Of a DNA stretch of 64,000 nt, positions 10,861-21,421 are shown one piece after another. This DNA is from Azolla caroliniana (taxonomy: Eukaryota; Polypodiophyta): NCBI GenBank assembly GCA_043228905.1, contig JBHGNT010000005.1:2542001-2606000 (forward strand), in the 5' to 3' direction. A model generated the notes under the pieces. The model searched no databases. It was not told the DNA's origin and saw nothing but the letters and a program-made list of their open reading frames with translations. The position numbers and the translations under genes are program-made. The stretch's first letter is position 1; each line of letters starts with the position of its first letter.

Positions 10861-11487
10861 TGTCGTGAAGAAAACCGGCCATAGGCGGAATTGGAGAAGA
10901 AAGCGCATGAACCGGCTCTTACACGGATGGACGCGTGACTTGATGTTTTGTACCCAATTCATAAATGAATCGGTGGGTGAAAAATACTAGGAGGCACATG
11001 TTTATCAGGGGGATTGTGCGTATCCCTGTCAAGGGGGACAGGGAATAAAGGGAAGAGGACAAGAGAAAACGGGTATCGCGCGCGAGGAGGAGGGAAGCAT
11101 TGCTGCAGAACGGAGGGTCGAGCTCTCTCTCTTCTATTCCAATCGTCGCTCAATGCGGGTGTCGGGAGGTCACTGCCTCTACTTCGTGGACAGCCCGTGT
11201 GCTTCCAACAAAGTCGCTCCCTTTCCCCTTTTGTTTCTTCGAGTCGTGTGACTTTCGTCGGTGTGCGTGAGTAGGGTCCTCGTGTCAGGTCCGTCACCGC
11301 CTTGTCGGTTGTAACTATCGGAGTTTGTAATCTCTTGTCATTATAATTAAGTGTTACGTTCTATCTCTCTCTTTCTCGCTTCTACGTGTCGGTGAATCTC
11401 TCTCTCTGTCTCTCTCTCTCTCGCTCCTCGATCCAAGACCCTCGTGGTCCCGCCCCTTTCTACACGTATGCGCGTAACAACGCGACA
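10861..11487 (+). repeat. 3' LTR of the gypsy element (627 bp)
   Basis: Matches 4634-5278 along its whole length with scattered substitutions and a shorter C tract. It starts TGTCGTGAAG right after the polypurine tract and ends CGCGACA. The next base at 11488 is already copia pol sequence. The visible divergence between the two LTRs suggests an insertion that is not very recent. Confidence 0.92.
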
Positions 11488-13620
11488 ACGTGCTTCAACC
11501 CCTTTACCAAGAAGGTACGAGTGAGTAAGGATGTCGTATTCAATGAGTCGGCATCCTGGTACACAGTTGACTCAACTCCATCTGACCTAATTAAAACCGA
11601 TTTCGACATAATCGACTCGGAGGGGGAGGATCGACAAAGGCTTACAACAGAGGAAAGTCCAATCTCAACCAGGTTGAGTGGACCACAGGAGCCTCCAAGC
11701 GACCAAAGCACGTCACAGCCAAGTCCAAAGAAGGACAAAGGTAAGGCCAAAATGCTTGAGTACGAAGACTCAGAAGAAAAAAAATCGGATCACTCACCCG
11801 ATAGTGAGTATGGTAGAATGGATGTTCCTAACATGAGGGCACCATGAGAACCGCTTCGCTCCACCCGAAAGCAGAACGTAATCAGCCGATTCGGCTATAA
11901 TGACTACATGGCATATCACTACGCATTGATGATGAAGGTGGCTATAGTCCGACAACCGAAAAAACTTTACGAAACCGTGAAGGACCCGTGATGGGTTGAA
12001 GCAATGAATGAGGAGATGCAAGCACTCTCCAAAAATGAGACATCGGATCTCGTCCTTCTTCACCCCATCAAAAGGCAATCGGGTGTCGATGGATATTCAA
12101 GGTGAAGCACAATACCGACGACATCATTAATCGGTATAAGGCCCGACTTGTAGCAAAACGGTATGCACAGACTCATGGGGTCGATTATAAAGAGACCTTT
12201 GCCCTGGTGGCAAATATTCCTACCATTTGAACTGTGATCGCGCTTGCAGCAACGAAAGGGTGGCACCTCCACCAAATGGATGTAAAGAATGCCTTCTTTC
12301 AAGGCGAGTTAGAAGAGGAGGTATACATGGTATAACCACCCGGATTCAAGTCGATTATGCATCCGGCTGCTGTCTGCCAACTCAAAAAGCCTCTCTATGG
12401 CCTCAAGCAGGAACCGAGAGCATGGCATTCGAAGATAACTCAATATCTTCACCAAATAAGTTTCAATATGTCCAAGTCGGACAATTCTCTGTTCATCCGG
12501 AGCAACTCCAAAGAACATTTGTTCATCATAATTTATGTGGACGACTTGGTCATTGGAGGAGAGCACATCGGGGATATCGAACATACCAAGAAGCTACTCT
12601 TCGACCGATTCGAAATGAAAGACATGAAGGAGCTCCATTACTTTCTAGGGATAGAAGTAATTCGAACACCTATCAGCATCATGATCTCCCAACGACACTA
12701 TATCCTCAATCTTCTCTACAAGTTTGGGATGGCAAAGTGTAAGCCTGTTGCAACCCCTCTTGATCGAAACCTAAAACTAGAAGCTGAGTCTGGCACAAAA
12801 GAGTGTGCGTCGACTCGTTATCGTCAGTTAATCGGAAGACTAATCTATCTCACCATCACCCGACCCGATCTCAATTACTCGGTCCGCCTCCTTAGCCAAT
12901 TCATGCAGACTTTGCGTGACATTCATCTCGACTGTGCTAAGTGAGTACTAAGATATGTGAGTGGGACCATGGATTTCGGCATCCTCTATAAATCGGCCAC
13001 ACTGATTCGACTCGAAGGGTACACTGATGTCGATTGGGCAAGCTACAAAGCCGACAGACAATCAACATCAAGATTCTTCTTCTCCTTCGGCAGCAAAGCC
13101 ATGTCGTGGAGCAGTAAAAAGCAGTCCATAGTCACACTGTCGAGCACAAAAGCCGAATACATGGGCACAACCCTCACAGCATGTGAAGTCGTTTGGCTCA
13201 AGCGAATCTTGACGGATCTGGGCGTTCCCATCAAGGATCTAATTCTCTTATATTGCGATAACATGAGCAACATCCACTTGGCTCGAAACCCACTATCCCA
13301 CGATTGGACTAAGCACATTGAGGTGCACTATCAATTAATCCAAGAATGTGTCCTGGTTGGAGATGTCAACCTGCAACACATCAGCATGAATCTGCAGACG
13401 GCTGACATCTTCAGAAAGGCCCTCGGGACCGACAAGTTGCGACAGTTCACGATGAACCTTGGTCTCTTCACCGCTGACCAACCGAGCTTGAGGGAGAGTA
13501 TGGAACCAACTAACACGACGTCGATCGAAGACCAGACCAAGTGAGCCAGCTATCGAAAGCCGACCCAAAGACCAGTTCGAACCAACTTTTCGACGATTGG
13601 AAGTTGTGTTTGAGGGGGCA
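11488..13620 (+). pseudogene. C-terminal half of a Ty1-copia pol (RT and RNase H relic)
   Basis: Begins inside the region just after integrase (CFNPFTKKVRVSKDVVFNES) and runs through copia RT to RNase H. Landmarks are YGLKQEPRAWHSKITQYL near 12400, the catalytic IIYVDDLVIGG near 12530, and YFLGIEVIRTP near 12640. They continue with WSSKKQSIVTLSSTKAEYMG near 13110 and YCDNMSNIHLARNPL near 13255. Stops occur near 11845, 11988, 12228, 12333 and 12942, so it is dead. A purine tract (TTTGAGGGGGCA) and LTR follow. Everything upstream (gag, protease, integrase, 5' LTR) is replaced by the gypsy element. The sequence is the same family as the minus-strand element at 43.7-54.5 kb. Confidence 0.9.
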
Positions 13621-13974
13621 TGTTGAGAATCAAACTCAACTTCCTTAGTGTGAGAATGCACCCTAGTATACTCAAGTGTGAACACCCCACCTCTTAATAT
13701 AGTAATTAGTGTGTCATAGAACCTTAAAGTTCTATGACACATATTTAGTGTAGTTAAGTCTCCACCACTCTTTAGTAAGTGGTGGTTGTATAGAGAGAAG
13801 GTGACTACATAAGCTCCTCTCCCATCCTCTTTGTAAATGTTAATCGGTTGTCTTATTCTTGTTAATATAGTTTTCGGTTTTCTATATAACTCTGCTTTCT
13901 TTCTTTCTCTCTCTCGACTACACACACACATACACACACCTTCCGCTGCACATAATCATTTGTGATTCTTTACA
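13621..13974 (+). repeat. 3' LTR of the truncated copia element (354 bp)
   Basis: Starts TGTTGAGAATCAAACTCAAC directly after the polypurine tract and ends CTTTACA. The 3' boundary is set by comparison with the LTR copies at 43705-44059 and 54176, where CTTTACA abuts the primer site. It contains the palindromic block GAACCTTAAAGTTC near 13720 and a CT tract near 13900. The 5' partner is absent. Confidence 0.85.
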
Positions 13975-14040
13975 TCAACATTATAAGTCAACAATGTTAT
14001 AGTTGTTGTCGGCCAATTGGGTACCCTACGTCGTATCATC

Positions 14041-14640
14041 TCCCTTCCCAATCAAGCGGAATATTGTAAAAACGGAATCGGCCTAACATCCTCTCTAGAA
14101 TATGATGTAGGTAGCCACTTCCATTCCCTTGGGTCCCATTCCAATTCACAAAATGGTTTTTTCCCCACTACCCATATATCCCACCATGGATGAACATCAT
14201 TAGGATCAAGGTCAAGGACCCAAACCTTATCTTCTTGGGGAATCATCCCTAATCGTCCATCCTGTAGAACATCATAACTTAAGAAAGTATCATCATCTCT
14301 AAGGCCACGGCCTCCAAGTAAAACCTGAAATTTTAAAAGTATATTATCCTTCAAGGGTAATTGCAACTTCCTTAACTCATCAACTATCACCTTTCCTCCT
14401 CTTATTCCTCGATATTCCTATTGAATAATATGAGTAGGATTGTGACCAAATTTTTGCCAATTACTAAGCGATGAGGCAAAAGATGAATACACTTGAGCTC
14501 AAGTTAATCAGACTCTCCCCCCCAACATAGATTCGTCATCATCTAGAAATAAAGGATTCCAAACCAAGGTTTGATGTAAAGTGGGTCGGACTTGTTGCAA
14601 ATTATCCTTTAGGAACCACCTGGCTCATTGTTGGAACCAA
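14041..14640 (-). pseudogene. LINE reverse-transcriptase C-terminal remnant
   Basis: The minus-strand frame 14390-14052 encodes a tryptophan-rich stretch (WDIWVVGKKPFCELEWDPRE, then EWKWLPTSY and PFLQYS). I recognise this as the C-terminal region of L1-type LINE proteins in seed-free plants. Upstream at about 14590-14520 is TLHQTLVWNPLFLDDDES, the WNP block that precedes it in such proteins. A stop and breaks separate the parts. The RT core is not present. Family call from memory, moderate confidence. Confidence 0.55.
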
Positions 14641-14824
14641 CTGTCAGTGTGTGGAACAAGAATCATCAATCTTTGTAGAAGATCTCAAGTAGGTGGCAAA
14701 CAGTAACATATGTTACAAGTAAAAGCAACTTAATCAAAGACAAGATCACTAGGAAGAGAGAGACAGAGAGAAGAAGTACACCACGATAGGCACAAGAGTA
14801 TGTAATTGTATATTTCTTTCAATG

Positions 14825-15319
14825 TGTTGAGATATCAAGCTCAACTAGGTTTAGTTATTTAGTCAACCATGTAACTTAGCGGTTACATAATTAGAATCTA
14901 GTTAGAATTGTTGACCTTAAAGCCTTAAATAAGATTTTGTACTTAGTGGGGATACATTCTAGATCCTCCACTACCAAGTTCATTGAATATAGGATTTACA
15001 TCCTTATACTTATATTCTTCTCACACATGTGCACCCTTGCACATGAGATGTATATATACCTCATTGTGGGTATCTTTGTTCTTTGATGCTTATTAATATA
15101 GAGAAAAGTCTTTAGCTACACTCTTGTTAATCATCCCCCATCTTGTCTTATTGTTCATGAGTGTTCTTTCTCTCTTTCTCTCTTTCTCTCATACTCTTCC
15201 GTGATTAACTTCACATACACACACATCACATAATCTTCCATTGCTTAATCACATACGTGATTAACTATTCACATAATTAGATACTAATTAACCCTTAGTT
15301 AATTACCTAATTATTAACA
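14825..15319 (+). repeat. LTR-like sequence inside LINE remnant
   Basis: Begins TGTTGAGATATCAAGCTCAAC, very like the start of the copia LTR at 13621. It has a TATATATACC box near 15050, repeated TTTCTCTC near 15170, and a terminal region ending TTATTAACA. No convincing target-site duplication was found, so the right end is a guess. Probably a diverged solo copia LTR. The 180 bases to its left (14641-14824) carry no recognisable gene. Confidence 0.45.
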
Positions 15320-15635
15320 CTTACTAACCTTGGTTCTCCTATCCAATGCATACTTTTTAAACTTGCAATCCTTACTATTAATTTTCAATCCCTTAAGGGT
15401 CATCTTATTTGAATAAAAAATAGTACGATGTTTCTTTGCATGATGCATGAATCGATTAATCATACTATTTCTACCCAGACCTTATTAAGAGTACTATGCA
15501 CATCTGGAGCATTTGTTTCCTAATTAAAGTAGTGATTAGAATTAAACCCACTCTCTAAATATTTTGCCCTTGATCTAGTTACACACCCATTGTAGTTATG
15601 GGGATCCTCCCTTGATGAGTGACAAATTTCAACAG

Positions 15636-16450
15636 TCACAATTTGCAACAAGTTAACCTCTTCCCTACTTTTTTCCACATTAGAGTCATCTTGAAGGGCC
15701 GTGTGACATTCCTTTTTGCATATACAACTAATGGCAAGTTTTTATCTCCCTTCATCCCTAAATCCTCATTATTGTGCACCAAGGTATGATTATCCTTAGT
15801 ATGAGCCTGACCCACCACAGAGTCTAGTGAATTATTAGCTCCTATATTCATCGAAGAAGTAGAAAGGTTACGATCTATAATATGATCCATATCGGTTTTA
15901 TGTTTGGTAATGGAAGCTCCATCTACCTCCTCCGCACTCAATGGCAGCAATCGAATCAATGCAGGAAGAACCATATTGCTATGACCTAACAACTGTATTA
16001 TTGTTGTATTCTGATTTTTTTGAATTAAATCTATCAATTTCTACATCATCATCTATCAATTGCCCAATTGTGGCCACAATATCCTTTATTATTGGACGTC
16101 ACTCTTTGGGTAAGGCCGGGAACATAACAAAGAAAACAAATCAACAATTAACTCTCTCAAGCCATCTAAATCGAATCTTGCATACCATTTAAAAAATTGC
16201 ATCCATATTCCTTTTATCTTAACACTACCCAACAAAAACAATTTATCCATTATATCACCACTATTAAATTCAATGAGGTAGTAGCCCTTACCTAGAAATT
16301 GGATGTCGATTATTTATGCTAACTCACCTTGCAACCGAGCTTGTAGTAGATGACGCAACTCAACCCAATTTGGACGACCTCCCACATCATAAATAACAAT
16401 CGAATGTTGTTGTAGGCGATCCCCCTCTGCATGTAACTTCTGTTCTGCAA
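15636..16450 (-). pseudogene. LINE ORF1 remnant (DUF4283-like)
   Basis: Minus-strand frames from about 16450 leftwards read IVIYDVGGRPNWVELRHLLQ, then LQGELA, IIDIQFLGKGYYLIEF, and a KWYARFDLDGLRE block. This is the layout of the DUF4283 RNA-binding region in plant L1 ORF1. A polar, low-complexity part follows (16037-15636) with no zinc knuckle. Stops near 16300 and 16090 break it. Together with 14041-14640 it indicates one minus-strand LINE with its middle lost. Confidence 0.5.
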
Positions 16451-19132
16451 CAGTAGAGACACAGAGCTTGCTTGTGGAATTATGTTTGCATTATCGAAAT
16501 TGCATTCTTAGCTTCATAAGAAGCCTTATCCTTATATTTAATTTGATGACTCCTATCCAACATTGGGATTTAATTTGCAGCCTACAATTTCGTGGCACGT
16601 GTATTTTGGAAAACCAACAATCTTTTGCAATGAGAAATTCCTAAATTGGTTGCCCATTGACATGCGAAATTCTTTGTTAATTGTCTAAAGAAATAAGTGT
16701 AATGGTGCATTTTAATAAACTCACATGAAAATTGTAGAAAATGCACAACTCGGGAATGTAAAGGAGAATTATATAATGACTAACAACTTATCATTCCCTA
16801 AACCCTAAACATGAATTCATCCCAAAATGATTAAATTACACTTGTAGCCCATGTGTGTAGTAGTGAGGAATACCTCGACGTCACGAAGAACTAAAATGTT
16901 ATGCATACACACACTCACATTTGATATTCCATTTATTTTTAGATGATGAGAATTATCCTTGTTACTTGCTAAAAGCTAGGAACCTATATTATAGATTATC
17001 GTCATTATATAATTCTACATAGACCACATGAATTATGGCATAAGTAATGTTATGTTTTGGACATTCAATTTACAAAGTTATTTGTCTATAGGCAATTGGC
17101 ATATTTTCTCCCTATCCATGTCAACAAGTAAAATTCTCTCAATTGCGTCATATGATACTTTCAAAATGTTTTTCCATGTCATGGGACATTTTCCAATGCT
17201 TTGGACTTGTGAATGGTCGTCAAACTCGACCATTGCTCCTATCAATCAATCTCTGTCAAGCACTCAAGTGTGCGAATGACAAGGAGTAAAGAAATTCCAA
17301 CCATTCTCTATTGTAGTACCCACAATCATTTGTCGTATTTGCTATTATGTACCCCTTCGCCCATACAAAATATGGTTATCAATGGCAAAAACCCATGCTT
17401 GGAAGGTTATTGATGCTTGACAACTTGTTCTCAAATAATGTTGGGATCAAACAAAGAAAGTGACCCCTTTTGGAGTATGGTTGTTAGTGGCACAAACTAT
17501 TAATGATGACAAATTGTTAAGACTTGGAATTTGAAGGGGCATGCATGTGTTGATTGACATGAAATCTAATGACATTCATGCTTATTTGATAATTACTACA
17601 AACACTATTGATTGATAGCCATTAAGTCAAATGGGCATGCACTTCTAATAGGCTTATATGTTGAAATAACCCATATAAAAGGCAATGGTTATTGACAATG
17701 AGTACGAACTAACCTATACCAAAACCTTCTTAATTTTTAAATATAATAGGCAAGTTTTAGCCAATGAAATTCACTTGAGAAGACTCATCACTTGTCTTCA
17801 CCATAAGGCGCGTCATTAATTATGTTGTCACCTCATAAACTTACAACCAAAAGTTGACATATTAATACATCGATTCTCACCTTCACAAGCTGAAATCCAT
17901 AGTGATAATGTGATATCCTCTACTTGTTGATGGGTGGCCTTGCCCAACGTATTGTATCTCTCTTAAGCAATGGATGAAATGAACAATGTGTTGCGTTTGT
18001 GTTGAAGAATACAGAAATGATCAATTGTGTGTATTCATGTTGGCAACTCTCTTCCCCTTTTTTTGTCATGGACTATGCAAATGGCACATCCACAATCAAT
18101 AGATGATTACTCATTCATTATTGGGATTTTCCATCAATGTGATTTTTGTGATTTATGCAATTCTCATCTTACTTCACCATTATTATTTACTATTCCCCCT
18201 TTAACTTATTTCACTCATGATGAGGTAATTTATTCTTGTAAGCAAGTGGAGGGAGACTCAAGATCTTGTCAATGTAATTAGTAAGTTTATATCAATCAAG
18301 AGGAGCTTTTGAATCATGATCATGAGCTTTTGAAAAATGTGCTTGTTTGATGTACGATGACCCATTCATGATATAAATTTATTACTATTATTCATTTTTT
18401 TCCTATTTTTACTAATAAAAAGCATTGTGTGTGTGTGTGTGTGTGTGTATACATATTGCCAACATGGGAATGAAAGAGGCTAGATGTAGAAAGTCTAAGA
18501 GTCCTTGTAGATAATTGGGACTCTCATTCTCAGAAGGTAGGGAAAGTAAAACAAACCAGTGTTAATGAATCACAAGCATTAGTGTACACCACCATGGTGC
18601 AAATTCAACGCAAGTAAAGTGGAGTGTGGACCAAATGTATCGAACTGAGCAATCCCAATATCTAGTGTGGAGAGTATGCGAACTAATGTGAGAATCAACG
18701 GTGTGACCTCATGGTCACATTTGTTGTGGAAATTTGACACAAAGGCCTTGTGTTAAGCTTCTTGTAGGTGTCAAAGGAACTCATAAAACAAACCTCATTA
18801 CGTAAATTAGGATGTGGGAACTAAAATATTTCTAAACTCCATTAACATAAAGACCCATGACAAGAGAAGAATGTATTTGGTTGATGGGGATCCAATAGTA
18901 GGAGACATTTTTAACTATAATAGAGGCAACAAGAATGATTAAAACTCTATGTACACCTCATAGTATTAAGGATTTTTCTAGAGAAAGAGATGTGGAGCTT
19001 GTGAAGAGTATATTTGTGTGTAAACTAGGAAGTCCTCAATAGCGGAATTTATCAACACTTCTCGATACTCAAGCATAATCTAATGAGGATGAAGACTTGT
19101 TTTTGCAATGATTGGAGTATGTTAAATGGTGG
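16451..19132. other. AT-rich stretch, no gene seen
   Basis: Only short random open frames are present. A (GT)n tract lies at 18427-18450. Part of 18500-19130 probably continues the gypsy relic that begins at 19133, but I could not recognise conserved protein blocks there. Confidence 0.5.
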
Positions 19133-20900
19133 AATGTGCTAAAGTAGAGTTGAAAAACTTTTCAAGATACAATAAGTCAACTCGATCATCTTGTGGCAAT
19201 ATATGAACCAATGAAGATGTTACTCTAATGGGTGATTGTGGCCTATGATGGCTAATAATGTCATGCGAGAACTCATAATCCGTTGTCATGGAGGACTCCG
19301 GCCATTAGGAGAAAGGTCTATCGGACGCGTGTGAACGAGGGTGTGCAAGGATGCACGTGAATGAGGACTTGTGTATAAACATTTGTAAATATCACATTAT
19401 AATAAGTACAAAACATGAGTATTTTAATAGGTACTTTATGATCGCGCGAATAGAGGGGAATAAAGGTGAGTGATGGCAAGGAATCATGGGAGGATCTTTG
19501 ACCCAAATTGTTGTCTTAACAGCCTAATGTAACACCGACCCTCCCTCTCCTTGGAGCTATAAAAGGACGGGAGGGAGTGTGCTTTGGGGATCCATCGTTT
19601 TGGAGGAGAAGAGGTTGTCGGTTTGCACTCTGAAGGGACGGTTTTCTGCTTTGTTTTGTGCTAGTTCGGATAGATAGGCATGAGGCCTCTGCTCGCATAG
19701 GAAGCCCATGTGCTTTCGACCAAAGGATCACCAGTCAGTACATTTGTTGAGCTCGAAGCTCTGTTTACCGGCCCGGCAGGCCATTCTTTGTATTCTTTCC
19801 TGTGAATCGATTATTGACTTTGTTGTATCCGGGTACTCTTCTTGTGTTCCCTACTCCTGTCTTTCTCTGTGTTGTGTCCATTTTTGTTTCATATCTTTCC
19901 ACCTCCTTTCTCGTGTATCTATTTTGGTATGTGAGCCCATGTGCTCATTTAGGGAATCCGACAACTGAGCTAATTAGTCACTGCAGGCTTTGTGGTCTCT
20001 CTCTCTCGCTCCTTAGTTCAAGGCCCCAGTGGTCCCACCCGATCCAACACATACACGCGGATATCTGTGACACCGTAAATATTTCTCCCATAATGAGATT
20101 GGATGTTTTCCTACTAATGATAACTTTCGTGCATCGAAGGAAATATGTCATCCTAGTGAAATAATCCACCATGATCAAAATGACATCAAAACCTTTGGAA
20201 GAATGGAGAATGTGCTAAATTATAGTGGAAAAACTTTGCAAAATGCAATAAGTCAACTCAATCATCTAGTTGGTAGTGGATGAAATAATGAAGATATTGC
20301 TATAATGTGTGATTGTGGCTTACGATTGCTAATATGTCATATGGGAACCCATAATCCTGGAATATTTCTCACATAACCTCATTGGTTGTTTTCCTACTAT
20401 TGATAACCTTCGTGCATGGAAGGAAATGTGCCATCCTAGTGAAATAATCCACCATTATCAAAATGGCATCAAAACATTAAGAAGAAGGGAGATTTGTAAT
20501 GAAATACAAAGAGATGTATTTTCATTGACCATTTGAAATCAACAATGTCTACAACAGTCAATATGGTATGTCAAGACATCCTATATAAACGTATACATTG
20601 CATGTGCAAGCGTAGTCTTCGACAAAATTATAAAGCTAGTAATTATGATTAACTAGGTCAACTGCCTTTAAACTCCAAATTGCCCAACCACTACATGCCA
20701 TTTTTGTACCACAAGACTAGGAGGTGAGAAGGGCTATTGCAACATACAAAAAGTTCTTTCCAAAGAGAACCCCGTCATGGCAAGTGAATTTATCATTATC
20801 CTTATGAGAATTCTTGGATCAATAAGAAGCAAGATCCAGAAAAATATGATCTAACATGGATGAAGTCAAGAAGGCTCAAATTTTCAAGTGCATCGTATAA
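19133..20900 (-). pseudogene. Ty3-gypsy integrase relic, internally duplicated
   Basis: Minus-strand translation of 20500-20073 gives integrase core wording such as ILIMVDYFTRMAHFLPCTKV and, further on, YGFPYDILAI; the left part gives a DDWVDLL-type block. Two roughly 280-bp units are present: 20490-20209 and 20210-19133 after removing an inserted LTR. Shared blocks are GAAATAATCCACCATKATCA and AATAAGTCAACTC. The frames have stops and frameshifts. The solo LTR at 19284-20072 interrupts the left unit. Assignment to gypsy rests on the wording of the core domain. Confidence 0.65.
19284..20072 (+). mobile_element. Solo gypsy LTR with CCGT target duplication (789 bp)
   Basis: Starts TGTCATGGAGGACTCCGGCC, clearly related to the start of the full gypsy LTR (TGTCGTGAAGAAAACCGGCC). 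It ends CTGTGACA after a CT-rich tract and a CAAGGCCCCAGTGGTCCC block matching CAAGACCCCCATGGTCCC at the end of the other LTR. A promoter-like GCTATAAAAGGACGG lies at 19555-19570. CCGT occurs immediately on both sides (19280-19283 and 20073-20076). Removing it restores continuity of the integrase relic, so it is an insertion reduced by LTR-LTR recombination. Confidence 0.85.
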
Positions 20901-21134
20901 AATTGTAGCTTTATTTTTCCAAAGAAAAGATACACCTTGGTATTATAAAATCATTAGCAATACAAAAGTTGATGGCTGGTTCGGTGAGAACAACAAAAAT
21001 TGTAGCTTTATGTATTGACCTAAATGAAGAATCACTCAATCTCCAAACCTTACAAAATAACCAATAACAAACACAACCTCTTAAGACATTTGAAGAGTAG
21101 AATTTCGTTGATATTATACACGAGATGTGGTTAC

Positions 21135-21421
21135 AAGGTCATTAGTGTTGGTGGTTCTTCTTTGCCATTATCATGAGTTTATGCTAATTATGTTGATCTG
21201 CCTTCATGAGGAATCTCTTGATCTTTGCCCCATGCAAAATAGTCACTAAGAGACACTAGAAGTCTGGTTCATCCAACAAAGTCATTAGAGTTGGTGCTCA
21301 TTCTATGTCAATGTTGTGAGTTTCTGCCATGTATGTTGATCTGCCTTAATGAGGAATCTCTTGATCTTCGCACCATGCAAAATAGCCACTAACAGACACA
21401 AATACTAAAAATATTGGAAGG
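21135..21421. repeat. Decayed 143-bp tandem duplication
   Basis: GTCATTAG recurs at 21138 and 21281, and both units continue through GTTGATCTGCCTTMATGAGGA and ATGCAAAATAGYCACTAA. Divergence is around one base in eight by eye. It lies to the right of the gypsy integrase relic and may be part of the same old element. Confidence 0.7.

Larger units (their letters stand above)
4634..11487 (+). mobile_element. Ty3-gypsy LTR retrotransposon, nearly full length, inactive
   Basis: A 6.85-kb element with two LTRs starting TGTCGTGAAG and ending CGCGACA, a primer-binding site at 5283, gag with a zinc knuckle, protease, reverse transcriptase, RNase H, integrase and a purine tract ending at 10860. Order protease-RT-RNaseH-integrase is the Ty3-gypsy arrangement. 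Coding is interrupted by in-frame stops and at least two indels, so it cannot make an intact polyprotein. The five bases on each side (AGCGT at left, ACGTG at right) do not match. The left flank is minisatellite and the right flank is copia pol, so this is not a simple insertion. The RT wording resembles fungal-type elements, discussed in the findings. Confidence 0.9.

Noticed and set aside
10180-10884. A 234-codon frame overlapping the gypsy integrase
   Set aside because: It is an out-of-frame shadow of the integrase C-terminal region, rich in Arg/Gly with no motif.
14820-15348. CAATG as target duplication for the LTR-like sequence at 14.8 kb
   Set aside because: It would force the LTR to end in ATC instead of CA; the match is probably chance.
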